A stretch of DNA of 64,000 nucleotides from Streptomyces kaniharaensis (GCF_009569385.1 NZ_WBOF01000001.1:5461001-5525000); one strand, 5' to 3'. Positions 49,473-58,143 are shown, counted from the first letter of the stretch. Program-made: numbers and translations. Notes: generated by a model not told the origin, from the letters alone.

Positions 49473-49515
49473 GCCGAGGGGCGGCACCCGTACCGTACGG
49501 GCGCCGCCCCTCGGC
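49473..49515. terminator. 20-bp stem, terminator between gntP and the TetR gene
   Basis: gccgaggggcggcacccgta (49473-49492) pairs with 49496-49515 with one mismatch and a 3-base loop. It lies between convergent genes. Confidence 0.9.
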
Positions 49516-49521
49516 GCGTCG

Positions 49522-50157
49522 TCAGCCCAGCAGCCCCGACAGCACCGCCGTCGTCGAGTCCAGCAGGTCCTCCGCCACCGCACCGCCGGCCGCCGTCCGG
49601 GCAAGCAGCCCCTCGCGCGCGGCGAGGATCACCGCGGCGGCCTGCCGGGCGGTCGCGCCCGGCGGCACCAGTTCCGGCAGCACGCGTTCCAGGCGGTCGG
49701 CCACCGCCTGGGAGAGCGCCCGGTCGTGCGCGGCGACCCGTTCGGCCAGCCCCTCGGTGCGGGCGGCGACCAGCCGGAACTCCAGGAACAGCAGGATCCA
49801 CCCGGTCTCCGCCGGGTCGACCCGCAGCAGCGCCTCGACCAGCCGCCGGGCCCGCTCCTGCGGCGCGAGCGCCTCGCAGGCGACGGCCAGCGCCTCCAAC
49901 TCGGCCATCCGGTCGGCCGCCTGGTCGTCGAAGAGCGCCAGCAGCAGGTCCTCCTTGCTGCCGAAGTTCGAGTAGAAGGCGCCGCGGGTGTAGCCGGCGG
50001 CGGCGCAGACGTCCTCGATGCTCGTCCGTGCGAAGCCGACGGTCAGGAACAGCTGGCTCGCCGCGGCCAGCAGCCGGGCCCGGGTGTGGACGCGTCGGCG
50101 GGTCGGTCGGGGCGCGGCGGCATCGGCCGGGGGAGGGTTCACAGGAGAACGATACAT
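49522..50157 (-). CDS. TetR-family repressor
   Basis: 211 residues from ATG 50157 (GTG 50142 is an alternative). The DNA-binding helices are RARLLAAASQLFLTVGFARTSIEDVCAAAGYTRGAFYSNFGSKEDLLLALF. The C-terminal ligand domain has LEALAVACEALAPQERARRLVEALLRVDPAETGWILLFLEFRLVAARTEGLAERVAAHDRAL, resembling repressors of efflux or catabolic genes. It is divergent from the amidohydrolase and a 37-bp near-perfect palindrome sits directly between the two starts, so the pair is very likely a regulator and its target. Confidence 0.85.
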   Translation of the reverse strand: MYRSPVNPPPADAAAPRPTRRRVHTRARLLAAASQLFLTVGFARTSIEDVCAAAGYTRGAFYSNFGSKEDLLLALFDDQAADRMAELEALAVACEALAPQERARRLVEALLRVDPAETGWILLFLEFRLVAARTEGLAERVAAHDRALSQAVADRLERVLPELVPPGATARQAAAVILAAREGLLARTAAGGAVAEDLLDSTTAVLSGLLG

Positions 50158-50163
50158 GGTGTA

Positions 50164-50200
50164 TTCAGTACGGGTCGTATTCAATACGTCCCGTACTGAA
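50164..50200. promoter_or_regulatory. 37-bp palindromic TetR operator
   Basis: ttcagtacgggtcgtatt (50164-50181) and aatacgtcccgtactgaa (50183-50200) are complementary at 17 of 18 positions around a central C. Smaller self-complementary words (gtattcaatac) lie in the middle. The site is between the TetR and amidohydrolase starts and probably covers both promoters. Confidence 0.8.
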
Positions 50201-50219
50201 ACCGAAGGGCGCCACCCTC

Positions 50220-51440
50220 ATGACCCGACTGCTGATCACCAACGCCCATCTGCTCCACCCCGAGGACGGCACTCGCACCGACCCCGGCTGGCTGGAGACC
50301 GCCGACGGCCGCATCACCGCCACCGGCACTGGTCGCCCGCCCACCGCGACCGAGGGCGTCCGCGTCCTCGACGCCGCCGGCGGCACCGTCCTGCCCGGCC
50401 TGATCGACGCCCACGTCCACCTGCTGGTGACCTCCCTCGACCTGCCGGACTTCGCCAACTGGACCCCCGGTTACGCGACCGTCCGCGCCCTCGCCGAGGC
50501 CGAACGCATGCTCCGCCGGGGCTTCACCACCGTCCGCGACGTCGGCGGCGCCGACCACGGCATGACCCGGGCGCTCGACGAAGGCCTGGCGCTCGGCCCG
50601 CGTCTGCTCCACGGCGGCAAGGCGCTCTCCCAGACCGGCGGCCACGGCGACCTGCGCCCGCTCAGCGACGACGCGCTGCCCTGCTGCGAGTCCCGCCCCA
50701 ACTTCGGCCGGGTCGCGGACGGCGTGGACGCCGTCCGGGCCGCCGCCCGGGACGAGTTCCGCAAGGGTGCCCGGCACCTCAAGGTGCTGCTCTCCGGCGG
50801 CGTCGCCTCCCCGCACGACGAGATCGCCGCCGTCCAGTACAGCGAGGAGGAGATCCGCGCGGCCGTCGAGGAGGCGGAGAACCACAACCGCTACGTCACC
50901 GTGCACGCCTACCACCCGCGCGCGATCGACCGGGCGCTGCGTGCCGGAGTGCGCTGCGTCGAGCACGGCAACCTGCTGGCGGACTCCACGATCGCGCTGC
51001 TGCTGGAGAAGGACGCCTTCCTGGTGCCCACCCTGGTCGCGTACGAGCAGACGGCGAAGCTCGGCGCCCGCTCGGGCCTGCCGCCGGCCTCGCTCGGGAA
51101 GCTGGCCGAGGTCCGCGACCAGGGCCTCGCCGCGCTGGAGCGCGCCCACCGCGCGGGCGTCAACCTGGTCTACGGCAGCGACCTGCTCGGCCCGCTGCAC
51201 CCGGCCCAGCTGGAGGAGTTCACCCTCCGCGCCCAGGTCCAGCCCGCCGCGGACGTGCTCCGTTCGGCGACCACGACGGCGGCGCGGCTGCTCGGCCTCG
51301 AAGGCCGGATCGGCACCCTCGCCCCGGGCGCCCACGCCGACCTGCTGGTGGTGGACGGCGACCCGCTGGCCGACCTCTCCGTCCTCACCCACCCGGACCG
51401 GCACCTGAAGCACGTGATCAAGGCCGGTGCCGTCATCTGA
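50220..51440 (+). CDS. metal-dependent amidohydrolase family protein
   Basis: 406 residues from ATG 50220. TRLLITNAHLLHPEDGTRTD and VLPGLIDAHVHLL hold the HxH metal site. The carbamylated-lysine candidate is in HLKVLLSGGVASP, the other ligands in VTVHAYHPRAIDRAL, CVEHGNLL and VYGSDLLGPLHPAQ. This is the imidazolonepropionase/Xaa-Pro dipeptidase (PepQ-like) branch of the superfamily, with DLLVVDGDPLADLSVL at the end. It hydrolyses an amide or dipeptide bond; the substrate is unknown but is presumably connected with the inducer of the neighbouring TetR. Confidence 0.85.
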   Translation: MTRLLITNAHLLHPEDGTRTDPGWLETADGRITATGTGRPPTATEGVRVLDAAGGTVLPGLIDAHVHLLVTSLDLPDFANWTPGYATVRALAEAERMLRRGFTTVRDVGGADHGMTRALDEGLALGPRLLHGGKALSQTGGHGDLRPLSDDALPCCESRPNFGRVADGVDAVRAAARDEFRKGARHLKVLLSGGVASPHDEIAAVQYSEEEIRAAVEEAENHNRYVTVHAYHPRAIDRALRAGVRCVEHGNLLADSTIALLLEKDAFLVPTLVAYEQTAKLGARSGLPPASLGKLAEVRDQGLAALERAHRAGVNLVYGSDLLGPLHPAQLEEFTLRAQVQPAADVLRSATTTAARLLGLEGRIGTLAPGAHADLLVVDGDPLADLSVLTHPDRHLKHVIKAGAVI

Positions 51441-51444
51441 CGAA

Positions 51445-51478
51445 ACGGGCGGGCGCTCCAGGAGGAACGCCCGCCCGT
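51445..51478 (+). terminator. stem-loop directly after the amidohydrolase
   Basis: acgggcgggcgctcc (51445-51459) pairs with ggaacgcccgcccgt (51464-51478) with one mismatch and a 4-base loop, five bases after the stop. Confidence 0.85.
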
Positions 51479-51570
51479 CGTGCGGCAACCGCGGTCGTGC
51501 GGTGACCACTTCGCGGTGTCCACTTCGCGGTGCCCACTTCTTCGCGGCGCCGCCGAGCGAGAACGGCAAA

Positions 51571-51605
51571 GGGCGGGCACCCCGGAGACTCCGGAGTGTC
51601 CGCCC
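51571..51605. terminator. second stem-loop, downstream of glpD
   Basis: gggcgggcaccccgga (51571-51586) pairs with tccggagtgtccgccc (51590-51605), allowing two wobbles, 3-base loop. It serves the minus-strand glpD that ends at 51653. Confidence 0.8.
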
Positions 51606-51652
51606 TCGGGCAGGACCTGGCTACCTGCCGGCGCGTTGGGCCACCCGCACGC

Positions 51653-53248
51653 CTACTTGCCCGCGCGCTTCGTCAGGAAGGCCTCGACCTCGTCCCGGAT
51701 CTCCGGGGTGTCCAGCCCGCGCACCGTCATCGTGGTGCGGCGCCGCAGCACGTCGTCCGCCGTGTACGCCCACTCGTTGTCGGCCGCGTAGGCGACCTGC
51801 GCCCAGACGTCCGGACCGTCGTCGTGGATCGGCCGGCCGAGCTCCGGGTTCTCGTCGATCAGGCGGGCGATCTCGAAGGACAGCGTGCCGTAGTGGGTGG
51901 CCAGGTGCTTGGCCACCAGCGGCTCCATCCGCGAGCCCGGCTCACGGTCGATCAGCAGCCGGTGCGCGACGGCGTTCGGCGCGCCGACGCCCGGCAGCGG
52001 CACGGTCGGGGCGATCGGCGACATGTCCTCGCCGAGGCTGGTGCCGGGCACGTGGGCCAGCTTCTCCAGCACGGTGCGGCCGATGTGCCGGTAGGTGGTC
52101 CACTTGCCGCCGGAGACCGACAGCATGCCGCCGCGGCCCTCGGTGACGACGGTCTCGCGCTTGGCGGCGGCGGTGTCGCCGGGGCCGCCGGGCAGCACCC
52201 GCAGACCGGCGAAGGCGTAGGTGATCAGGCTCCGGTCGAGGTGCTCGTCGCGGATCGCGTGCGCGGCCTCGCCCATGATCTGGTCGATGTCCGCCTCGGT
52301 GGCCCGGACGTCCTGCGGGTCGCCGGTGTACTCCTCGTCGGTGGTCCCGAGCAGGACGTGGTCCTCCCACGGGATGGCGAAGGAGACGCGGTACTTGTCG
52401 ATCGGGATGGTCAGCGCGGCGCGCCACGGCGAGCGGCGCTTGACCACGACGTGCGCGCCCTTGGAGAGGCGGATCGACGGCGCGGCGCCGGCGTCCTCCA
52501 TCCGGCGCAGGTGGTCCACCCACGGGCCGGTGGCGTTGAGCACCAGGCGGGCGTTGACGCCGAACTCGCTGCCGTCCAGGCGGTCGCGCAGTTCGGCGCC
52601 GGTGACCCGGCCCGCGGTGAAGCGCAGACCGGTGACCTCGGCGTGGTTGAGCACCACGGCGCCGGCGTCCACCGCGGCGCGGACGGTCATCACGGCGACG
52701 CGCGAGTCGTTCATCTGGTGGTCGCCGTAGACGGCCACCGAGCGCAGGCCCTCGGTGCGCAGCGCGGGCACCTGCTGGGCGGCGTGCGCGGCGGTGGAGA
52801 CCCGGCCCATGCCGTCACGGAAGGCGGAGAGCGCCGAGTAGAGGAACACACCGGCGCCGAGCTTGGCCGCGCCGTGCGGGCCGCCCTTGTAGACCGGCAC
52901 GAAGAAGGTCAGCGGGTTGACCAGGTGCGGGGCCACGTCGGTGGAGAGCGCGCGGCGCTCCTTGTGGTTCTCGGCGACCAGCTTGACCGCGCCGGTCTGC
53001 AGGTAGCGCAGACCGCCGTGGACGAGCTTGGAGGAGGCGCTGGAGGTGGCGCCGGCGAAGTCGCCGGCGTCGACCATGGCGACCTTGAGGCCGGCCTGGG
53101 ACGCGGTCCAGGCGACGGCCGTGCCGAGGATGCCGCCCCCGATCACCAGCAGGTCGTAGGTGGCCTTGCCGAGCAGCTCGCGGGTCTCGGTGCGGGAGGC
53201 GGTGCGGCCGGCGGTGCGCTCGGCGCCCAGGGTCGGGATGGTTGCCAT
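51653..53248 (-). CDS. glpD: FAD-dependent glycerol-3-phosphate dehydrogenase
   Basis: 531 residues. The FAD site is YDLLVIGGGILGTAVAWTASQAGLKVAMVDAGDFAGATSSASSKLVHGGLRYL. Other family motifs are NPLTFFVPVYKGGPHGAAKLGAG, LNATGPWVDHLRRM, KGAHVVVKRRSPW, IPWEDHVLLGTTDEEYTGDP and SVSGGKWTTYRHIGRTVLEK; a C-terminal DAO_C domain contains VWAQVAYAADNEWAYTADDVLRRRTTM. It oxidises glycerol 3-phosphate to DHAP and passes electrons to quinone at the membrane. It is third of glpF-glpK-glpD, 150 bases after glpK with a stem-loop in between. Confidence 0.97.
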   Translation of the reverse strand: MATIPTLGAERTAGRTASRTETRELLGKATYDLLVIGGGILGTAVAWTASQAGLKVAMVDAGDFAGATSSASSKLVHGGLRYLQTGAVKLVAENHKERRALSTDVAPHLVNPLTFFVPVYKGGPHGAAKLGAGVFLYSALSAFRDGMGRVSTAAHAAQQVPALRTEGLRSVAVYGDHQMNDSRVAVMTVRAAVDAGAVVLNHAEVTGLRFTAGRVTGAELRDRLDGSEFGVNARLVLNATGPWVDHLRRMEDAGAAPSIRLSKGAHVVVKRRSPWRAALTIPIDKYRVSFAIPWEDHVLLGTTDEEYTGDPQDVRATEADIDQIMGEAAHAIRDEHLDRSLITYAFAGLRVLPGGPGDTAAAKRETVVTEGRGGMLSVSGGKWTTYRHIGRTVLEKLAHVPGTSLGEDMSPIAPTVPLPGVGAPNAVAHRLLIDREPGSRMEPLVAKHLATHYGTLSFEIARLIDENPELGRPIHDDGPDVWAQVAYAADNEWAYTADDVLRRRTTMTVRGLDTPEIRDEVEAFLTKRAGK

Positions 53249-53362
53249 GGTGGTTGTGTACGGCGCGCGGGTCGGGCGGCGCCGCTACTCCTCTCGTGTG
53301 CGGTGCGGCCTCTGCGGTGAGGCCGGTAGGCCCGGTGCGGCGGGCCGGTGAAACGGAACCGG

Positions 53363-53391
53363 GCCGGCCGGGGCACGAAGCCCCGACCGGC
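53363..53391 (-). terminator. stem-loop between glpK and glpD
   Basis: gccggccggggc (53363-53374) and gccccgaccggc (53380-53391) pair with one mismatch, 5-base loop, immediately past the glpK stop. It may weaken transcription into glpD. Confidence 0.65.
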
Positions 53392-53398
53392 TCGACGG

Positions 53399-54919
53399 TC
53401 AGCTGTTCTCTTCCTCCTCCACCCAGCCCATGGTGCGCTCCACGGCCTTGAGCCACTTCTTGTACTCGCGCTCCCGGGTGGCCTCGTCCATGCGGGGGGT
53501 CCACTCGGCGGCGCGGTGCCAGTTGGCCCGCAGGGTGTCGAGGTCGTTCCAGAAGCCGACGGCGAGACCGGCCGCGTAGGCGGCGCCGAGGGCGGTGGTC
53601 TCGGCCACGTACGGGCGCTCGACCGGGGCGTCCAGGACGTCGGCGATGTTCTGCATGAGCAGGTTGTTGCTGGTCATGCCGCCGTCGACCTTGAGGGCGG
53701 TGAGCTCGACCCCGGAGTCCTTCTGCATGGCGTCGACGACCTCGCGGGTCTGCCAGGCGGTGGCCTCCAGGACGGCCCGGGCCAGGTGGCCCTTGGTGAC
53801 GTACCGGGTCAGACCGGCGATCACACCGCGGGCGTCGGAGCGCCAGTACGGGGCGAACAGGCCGGAGAAGGCCGGGACGAAGTAGGCGCCGCCGTTGTCC
53901 TCGACCGTGTTGGCGAGGGTCTCGATCTCGGCGGCGGTGGAGATGATGCCGAGCTGGTCGCGCAGCCACTGGACGAGCGAGCCGGTGACGGCGATGGAGC
54001 CCTCCAGGGCGTACACCGGGGCCTGGTCGCCGATCCGGTAGCCGACGGTGGTCAGCAGGCCGTGGTACGAGTTGACGATCTTCTCGCCGGTGTTCAGCAG
54101 CAGGAAGGTGCCGGTGCCGTAGGTGGACTTGGCCTCGCCCTCGTCGAAGCAGGTCTGGCCGAACAGCGCGGCCTGCTGGTCGCCGAGCGCGGAGGCGACC
54201 GGCACACCGGCCAGGTCGCCGACGGCCTCGCCGTACACCTCGGCGGAGGAGCGGATCTCCGGCAGGACGGCCAGCGGCACGCCCATCGATTCGGCGATCT
54301 TCTCGTCCCACTCCAGGGTGTGGAGGTTCATCAGCATGGTGCGGCTGGCGTTGGTGACGTCGGTGACGTGCTTGCCGCCGTCGACACCGCCGGTGAGGTT
54401 CCAGATCACCCAGGTGTCCATGGTGCCGAAGAGGATGTCGCCGGCCTCGGCGCGCTCGCGCAGGCCCTCGACGTTGTCCAGCAGCCAGCGGATCTTCGGG
54501 CCGGCGAAGTAGCTGGCCAGCGGGAGGCCGGTCTCGCGGCGGAAGCGGTCCTGGCCGACGTTGCGGCCGAGCTCGCGGCAGAGCGCCTCGGTGCGGGTGT
54601 CCTGCCACACCAGCGCGTTGTGCACCGGCTCACCGGTGTTCCTGTCCCACAGGACGGTGGTCTCGCGCTGGTTGGTGATACCGATCGCGCGGATGTCGTC
54701 CCTGGTCAGACCGGCCTTCTCCAGCGCGCCGCGGATGACCGACTGCACCCGGGTCCAGATCTCGGCGGCGTCGTGCTCGACGTAGCCGGGCTGGGGGAAG
54801 ATCTGCCGGTGCTCCTGCTGGTCGACGGCGACGATCCGGCCGTCGGCGCCGAAGATGATGCAGCGGCTGGAGGTGGTGCCCTGGTCGATCGCGGCGATGT
54901 AGTTGCCAGTGGAGGTCAT
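53399..54919 (-). CDS. glpK: glycerol kinase
   Basis: 506 residues from ATG 54919 with GAGG 6 bases upstream. NYIAAIDQGTTSSRCIIFGADGRIVAVDQQEHRQIFPQPGYVEHDAAEIW, ITNQRETTVLWDRNTGEPVHNALVWQDTRT, FAGPKIRWLLDNVEG, GDQQAALFGQTCFDEGEAKSTYGTGTFLLLNTGE, EGSIAVTGSLVQWLRDQLG and LKVDGGMTSNNLLMQNIADVLDAPVERP are FGGY motifs specific to GlpK. It makes glycerol 3-phosphate from glycerol and ATP. It lies between glpF and glpD in the gyl operon. Confidence 0.97.
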   Translation of the reverse strand: MTSTGNYIAAIDQGTTSSRCIIFGADGRIVAVDQQEHRQIFPQPGYVEHDAAEIWTRVQSVIRGALEKAGLTRDDIRAIGITNQRETTVLWDRNTGEPVHNALVWQDTRTEALCRELGRNVGQDRFRRETGLPLASYFAGPKIRWLLDNVEGLRERAEAGDILFGTMDTWVIWNLTGGVDGGKHVTDVTNASRTMLMNLHTLEWDEKIAESMGVPLAVLPEIRSSAEVYGEAVGDLAGVPVASALGDQQAALFGQTCFDEGEAKSTYGTGTFLLLNTGEKIVNSYHGLLTTVGYRIGDQAPVYALEGSIAVTGSLVQWLRDQLGIISTAAEIETLANTVEDNGGAYFVPAFSGLFAPYWRSDARGVIAGLTRYVTKGHLARAVLEATAWQTREVVDAMQKDSGVELTALKVDGGMTSNNLLMQNIADVLDAPVERPYVAETTALGAAYAAGLAVGFWNDLDTLRANWHRAAEWTPRMDEATREREYKKWLKAVERTMGWVEEEENS

Positions 54920-55027
54920 GAAGGTCCTCGGCTCGGGTTCGGGGGATGCGGGGTGGGTGGGCCTGACGCGCTGTTCGCTCAGTCCCCGTGCTCGGCGGGT
55001 TCGACTCTGCCCGTTGGAGGGGGCCCT

Positions 55028-55735
55028 TTAGAAGAGGGCGTTGTAGAGGAGGCCGGCCGCGGCGCCGCCGATCAGCGGACCGACGACCGGGACCCAGGCG
55101 TAAGACCAGTCGGAGCCGCCCTTGTTCGGGATCGGCAGCAGCGAGTGGACGATGCGCGGGCCGAGGTCACGGGCCGGGTTGATCGCGTAGCCGGTCGGGC
55201 CACCGAGCGAGAGGCCGATGCCGACCACGACGAGCGCGACGATCAGCGTGCCCATGGCCTCGAGCTTGGGGCTGAGGGTGAGGATCGACATGCAGAGCAC
55301 CAGGGTGCCGATGATCTCGGTCAGCAGGTTCTGGATCGGGTTCCGGATCTCGGGACCGGTCGAGAAGATGCCGAGCGTGGGCTCCTCGTTGGCCTGGAAC
55401 TGGCCGAGGTAGGTGAGCCAGACGAGCGTGGCGCCGATCATCGCGCCGAGCATCTGGGAGCCGAGGTAGAGCGGAACCTGGCTCCATTCGCCGCTCTTGA
55501 CGGCGAGTGCGATGGTGACGGCCGGGTTCAGGTGGGCACCGGACTTGGAGCCGGTCATGTAGGCGGCGATGAGGACCGCGAAGCCCCAGCCGAAGGTGAT
55601 CGCCAGCCAGCCGGCGTTCAGGGCCTTCGACTTCTTGAGGGTCACGGCGGCGCAGACGCCTCCACCGAGAAGTATCAGGGCAGCGGTACCGAGGGTTTCG
55701 CCGACGAAGACGTCGCCGTTGGAGAACGCGGACAC
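55028..55735 (-). CDS. glpF: aquaglyceroporin, glycerol uptake facilitator
   Basis: 235 residues from GTG 55735, which has AAGGGAG 5 bases upstream; ATG 55753 is an in-frame alternative without a ribosome site. Six helices and both half-helix motifs are present: HLNPAVT and INPARDLGPR, the latter with the Asp that marks glycerol-conducting channels. VGETLGTAALILLGGGVCAAVTL and NAGWLAITFGWGFAVLIAAYM are the typical N-terminal half. It lets glycerol diffuse in for GlpK. It is first of the three-gene operon and is preceded by a palindrome that matches the one ahead of gylR. Confidence 0.95.
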   Translation of the reverse strand: MSAFSNGDVFVGETLGTAALILLGGGVCAAVTLKKSKALNAGWLAITFGWGFAVLIAAYMTGSKSGAHLNPAVTIALAVKSGEWSQVPLYLGSQMLGAMIGATLVWLTYLGQFQANEEPTLGIFSTGPEIRNPIQNLLTEIIGTLVLCMSILTLSPKLEAMGTLIVALVVVGIGLSLGGPTGYAINPARDLGPRIVHSLLPIPNKGGSDWSYAWVPVVGPLIGGAAAGLLYNALF

Positions 55736-55837
55736 AAAGACTCCCTTGTCCATATGGCCCGGAGGTGCGGGTGGGGGCGGGTGGCCGGGCGATCGCTGTG
55801 CGGGTGAGCGCAATGTGGGAGTGATCTTCCCGGCCAT

Positions 55838-55856
55838 CGTTCGACAATGTCGACCG
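55838..55856. promoter_or_regulatory. GylR operator upstream of glpF
   Basis: cgttcgaca-A-tgtcgaccg agrees with the palindrome before gylR except at one arm position and the centre. It lies about 100 bases upstream of the glpF start. Confidence 0.75.
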
Positions 55857-55969
55857 TCATGCGGAAGCTTCCCGCCCAGGTCGCCCCCACGTCAAGGCAG
55901 GTTTACGCAGCTGTGACCCTTGCCTCGAAGTTACCCAGCGGAGCGTGCCGAATCGGGGCAAAACGCCAG

Positions 55970-56000
55970 GGCGCGGACAGGCCTCCCGCCCGTCCGCGCC
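55970..56000 (-). terminator. stem-loop after gylR
   Basis: ggcgcggac (55970-55978) and gtccgcgcc (55992-56000) are perfect complements, 13-base loop, just past the gylR stop at 56032. Confidence 0.6.
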
Positions 56001-56031
56001 TCAGCGTGACGAAGTGACCGCCGTGACGGCG

Positions 56032-56796
56032 TCAGAACCGCCCGGCACCCAGGTCGCGCGAGATCGCCCGCGCCGCGCTGCGCACCGAGGCCACCAACGA
56101 CGGCTTCACGAAGCCGTCCTCGCACACCCGCTCCACCGGGCCGCTGATGCACACCGCGCCCACCGGGTTGCGCCGCCGGTCCTGGATCAGCCCGCCGATC
56201 GAGGCCACGCCGTCCCAGGTCTCCTCGATCGAGTCCGCCCAGCCGCGCTCGCGGATCAGCGCGCACTCGGCGTCCACGTCGGCCGCCTCGGTCAACGTCC
56301 GCAGGGTGTACGGCTCGTACGGCCCGGCGCCCAACTCCCCGCGCGCGACCGGGTCGTAGGCCACCAGCACCTTGCCCAGCGCGGTGCTGTGCAGCGGCTG
56401 CATCGAACCGACCTCCAGCACCTGCCGGGTGTCGTCCGGTCGGAACACGTGGTGCACGATCAACACGCCCTGCTGGTGCAGCACCCCGAGGTAGACGGTC
56501 TCGCCGGCCGCCCGGGCCAGGTCGTCCGCCCACACCAGCGCCCGCGCCCGCAGCTCGTGCACGTCCAGGTAGCTCTGGCCGAGCCGCAGCAGTTCGGCGC
56601 CCAACTGGTACTTGCCGCTCTCCGGGTCCTGCTCGACGAACCCCTCCTGCTGGAGCGTGCGCAGGATGCCGTGCGCGGTGCCCTTGGCGAGGTCCAGCGC
56701 CGTCGCGACCTCGGACAGGCCCAGGCGGCGCTCGCCGCCGGCCAGCAGGCGCATGATCGCGGCGGCCCGGGAGAGCGACTGGATCGGGCCGGGCAT
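56032..56796 (-). CDS. gylR: IclR-family glycerol operon regulator GylR
   Basis: 254 residues from ATG 56796 with GGAGG 5 bases upstream. The wHTH is IQSLSRAAAIMRLLAGGERRLGLSEVATALDLAKGTAHGILRTLQQEGFVEQDPESGKYQLGAELLRLG; the ligand domain includes GETVYLGVLHQQGVLIVHHVFRPDDTRQVLEVGSMQPLHSTALGKVLVAYDP and a C-terminal VGAVCISGPVERV. In S. coelicolor GylR represses the glycerol operon and is induced by glycerol 3-phosphate. Here it lies upstream of glpF-glpK-glpD on the same strand, with related palindromes in front of both. Confidence 0.93.
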   Translation of the reverse strand: MPGPIQSLSRAAAIMRLLAGGERRLGLSEVATALDLAKGTAHGILRTLQQEGFVEQDPESGKYQLGAELLRLGQSYLDVHELRARALVWADDLARAAGETVYLGVLHQQGVLIVHHVFRPDDTRQVLEVGSMQPLHSTALGKVLVAYDPVARGELGAGPYEPYTLRTLTEAADVDAECALIRERGWADSIEETWDGVASIGGLIQDRRRNPVGAVCISGPVERVCEDGFVKPSLVASVRSAARAISRDLGAGRF

Positions 56797-56817
56797 TGGA
56801 ACCTCCGCGCTGACAGG

Positions 56818-56836
56818 CGGTCGACATTGTCGACCG
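56818..56836. promoter_or_regulatory. GylR operator upstream of gylR
   Basis: cggtcgaca-T-tgtcgaccg is a perfect 9-bp palindrome around a central T, 21 bases before the gylR start, fitting autoregulation. Confidence 0.8.
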
Positions 56837-56994
56837 AAGTGGTAACGGGACGAGTCTGCCAGGCGTCCGCCGGTCCGTGCACCTTCCCCCTTGGTAACCC
56901 GCACTCGGCCGCCTGTTAACCTCCGCCGCCCGGCCGGTCCCTTTTGATCGCGCCCGTCCCCTTTATTTAATCCCGGTTTATTCGATCCCGGCCG

Positions 56995-57047
56995 CTCTCG
57001 AGCCCCGGCTCAACCACCGGCTCTCAACCACTGGCTCTCAGCCCCGG
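56995..57047. repeat. four degenerate 12-14-bp tandem copies across the mmuM stop
   Basis: ctctcgagccccgg, ctcaaccaccgg, ctctcaaccactgg and ctctcagccccgg follow one another at 56995-57047, and the mmuM stop (57038-57040) lies in the last one. The expansion therefore reached the 3' end of the gene. An AT-richer stretch (about 56960-56985) is on its left. Confidence 0.75.
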
Positions 57048-57967
57048 CTCTTGCCGACCGCGACCTCCGCCGCCAGCGCCGCGATCCCGTCCGGCCCGAC
57101 CCGGCAGCAGCCGCCCACCAGCCGGGCCCCGTCCGCCAGCCACCCGCGCACCCGCGCCGAGCGGAACGTCGGCTCCCCGTGCCAGTCCCGCACTCGCGGA
57201 TCCCAGGACTCGCCGCTGTTCGGGTACACCACCACCGGCTTCCCGGTCACCTCGGCGGCCAGCGCCACCGCCCGGTCCGCGTCCTGCGGTGTGCAGCAGT
57301 TCACCCCCACGGCCAGTACCTCGTCCACGTCCCTCGCCAGTGCGAACGCCTCCGCCAGCGGCTGCCCGGCCCGCGTCCGGTCGCCCGCCACGCTGTACGA
57401 CAGCCAGGCCGGCACGCCGAGCCCGCGGACCACCTCCAGCAGTGCCTGCGCCTCGTCCGCGTCCGGCACCGTCTCCAGCGCCAGCACGTCGGGACCGGCC
57501 GTCGCCAGCACCTCCAGCCGCGGCCGGTGGAACGCCGCCAGCCGCGCCACGCTCAGCCCGTACCGCCCCTGGTACTCCGAGCCGTCCGCCAGCACCGCCC
57601 CGTACGGACCCACCGAGGCCGCCACCCAGCGCCGTCGGCCGCCCGGCTCGGCCCGCGCCGCCTGCCGGGCCAGCTCCACACCGCTCGCCAGCAGCCGCGC
57701 CGCCTCGGCCCGGCCCACCCCGCGCCGCGCGAAGCCCTCGAAGCTCGCCTGGTAGCTCGCGGTGATGGCGACCTCCGCCCCGGCCGCGAAGTACGCCCGG
57801 TGGGCGTCGACGATCGCCTCCGGCGCGTCCGCCAGCAGCCGTGCCGACCACAGTCCGTCCGACAGGTCGTACCCGGCCGCCGCCAGCTGGTTCGACATCC
57901 CGCCGTCCAGCACCAGTGGACCGGCCGCCAGCGCCGCGGCGAAGTCCGGCGGGGGAGCAGCGGGCAT
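57038..57967 (-). CDS. mmuM: homocysteine S-methyltransferase
   Basis: 309 residues from ATG 57967, behind GAGGAGG. LVLDGGMSNQLAAAGYDLSDGLWSARLLADAPEAIVDAHRAYFAAGAEVAITASYQAS is the typical start; AVGVNCC and GARLVGGCCRVGP hold the zinc cysteines. VAASVGPYGAVLADGSEYQGRYG and LALETVPDADEAQALLEV are also conserved. It methylates homocysteine to methionine with S-methylmethionine or SAM. It stands alone; the C-terminus ends inside a small tandem repeat. Confidence 0.92.
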   Translation of the reverse strand: MPAAPPPDFAAALAAGPLVLDGGMSNQLAAAGYDLSDGLWSARLLADAPEAIVDAHRAYFAAGAEVAITASYQASFEGFARRGVGRAEAARLLASGVELARQAARAEPGGRRRWVAASVGPYGAVLADGSEYQGRYGLSVARLAAFHRPRLEVLATAGPDVLALETVPDADEAQALLEVVRGLGVPAWLSYSVAGDRTRAGQPLAEAFALARDVDEVLAVGVNCCTPQDADRAVALAAEVTGKPVVVYPNSGESWDPRVRDWHGEPTFRSARVRGWLADGARLVGGCCRVGPDGIAALAAEVAVGKSRG

Positions 57968-58143
57968 GGCGGGCCTCCTCGGGCGCGGTCGTCGCTGGTC
58001 ACAGCCTAGAAGCCCGATACCCCCGCCCGCCCGGAAAACCATTTGCTGCTTCGGAAACGAATCGCTACGTTGTGCTCATCCCGAGAACGACGGCGCGCGG
58101 TCCGACGCGCGGCGCAGCGAGCAGTGCAGGAGAGGAGCCGGCG

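Noticed and set aside
54990..55030. tRNA-like T-loop ggttcgactc between glpF and glpK
   Set aside because: The flanking bases do not pair into a T-stem, and no acceptor, D or anticodon arms are present.
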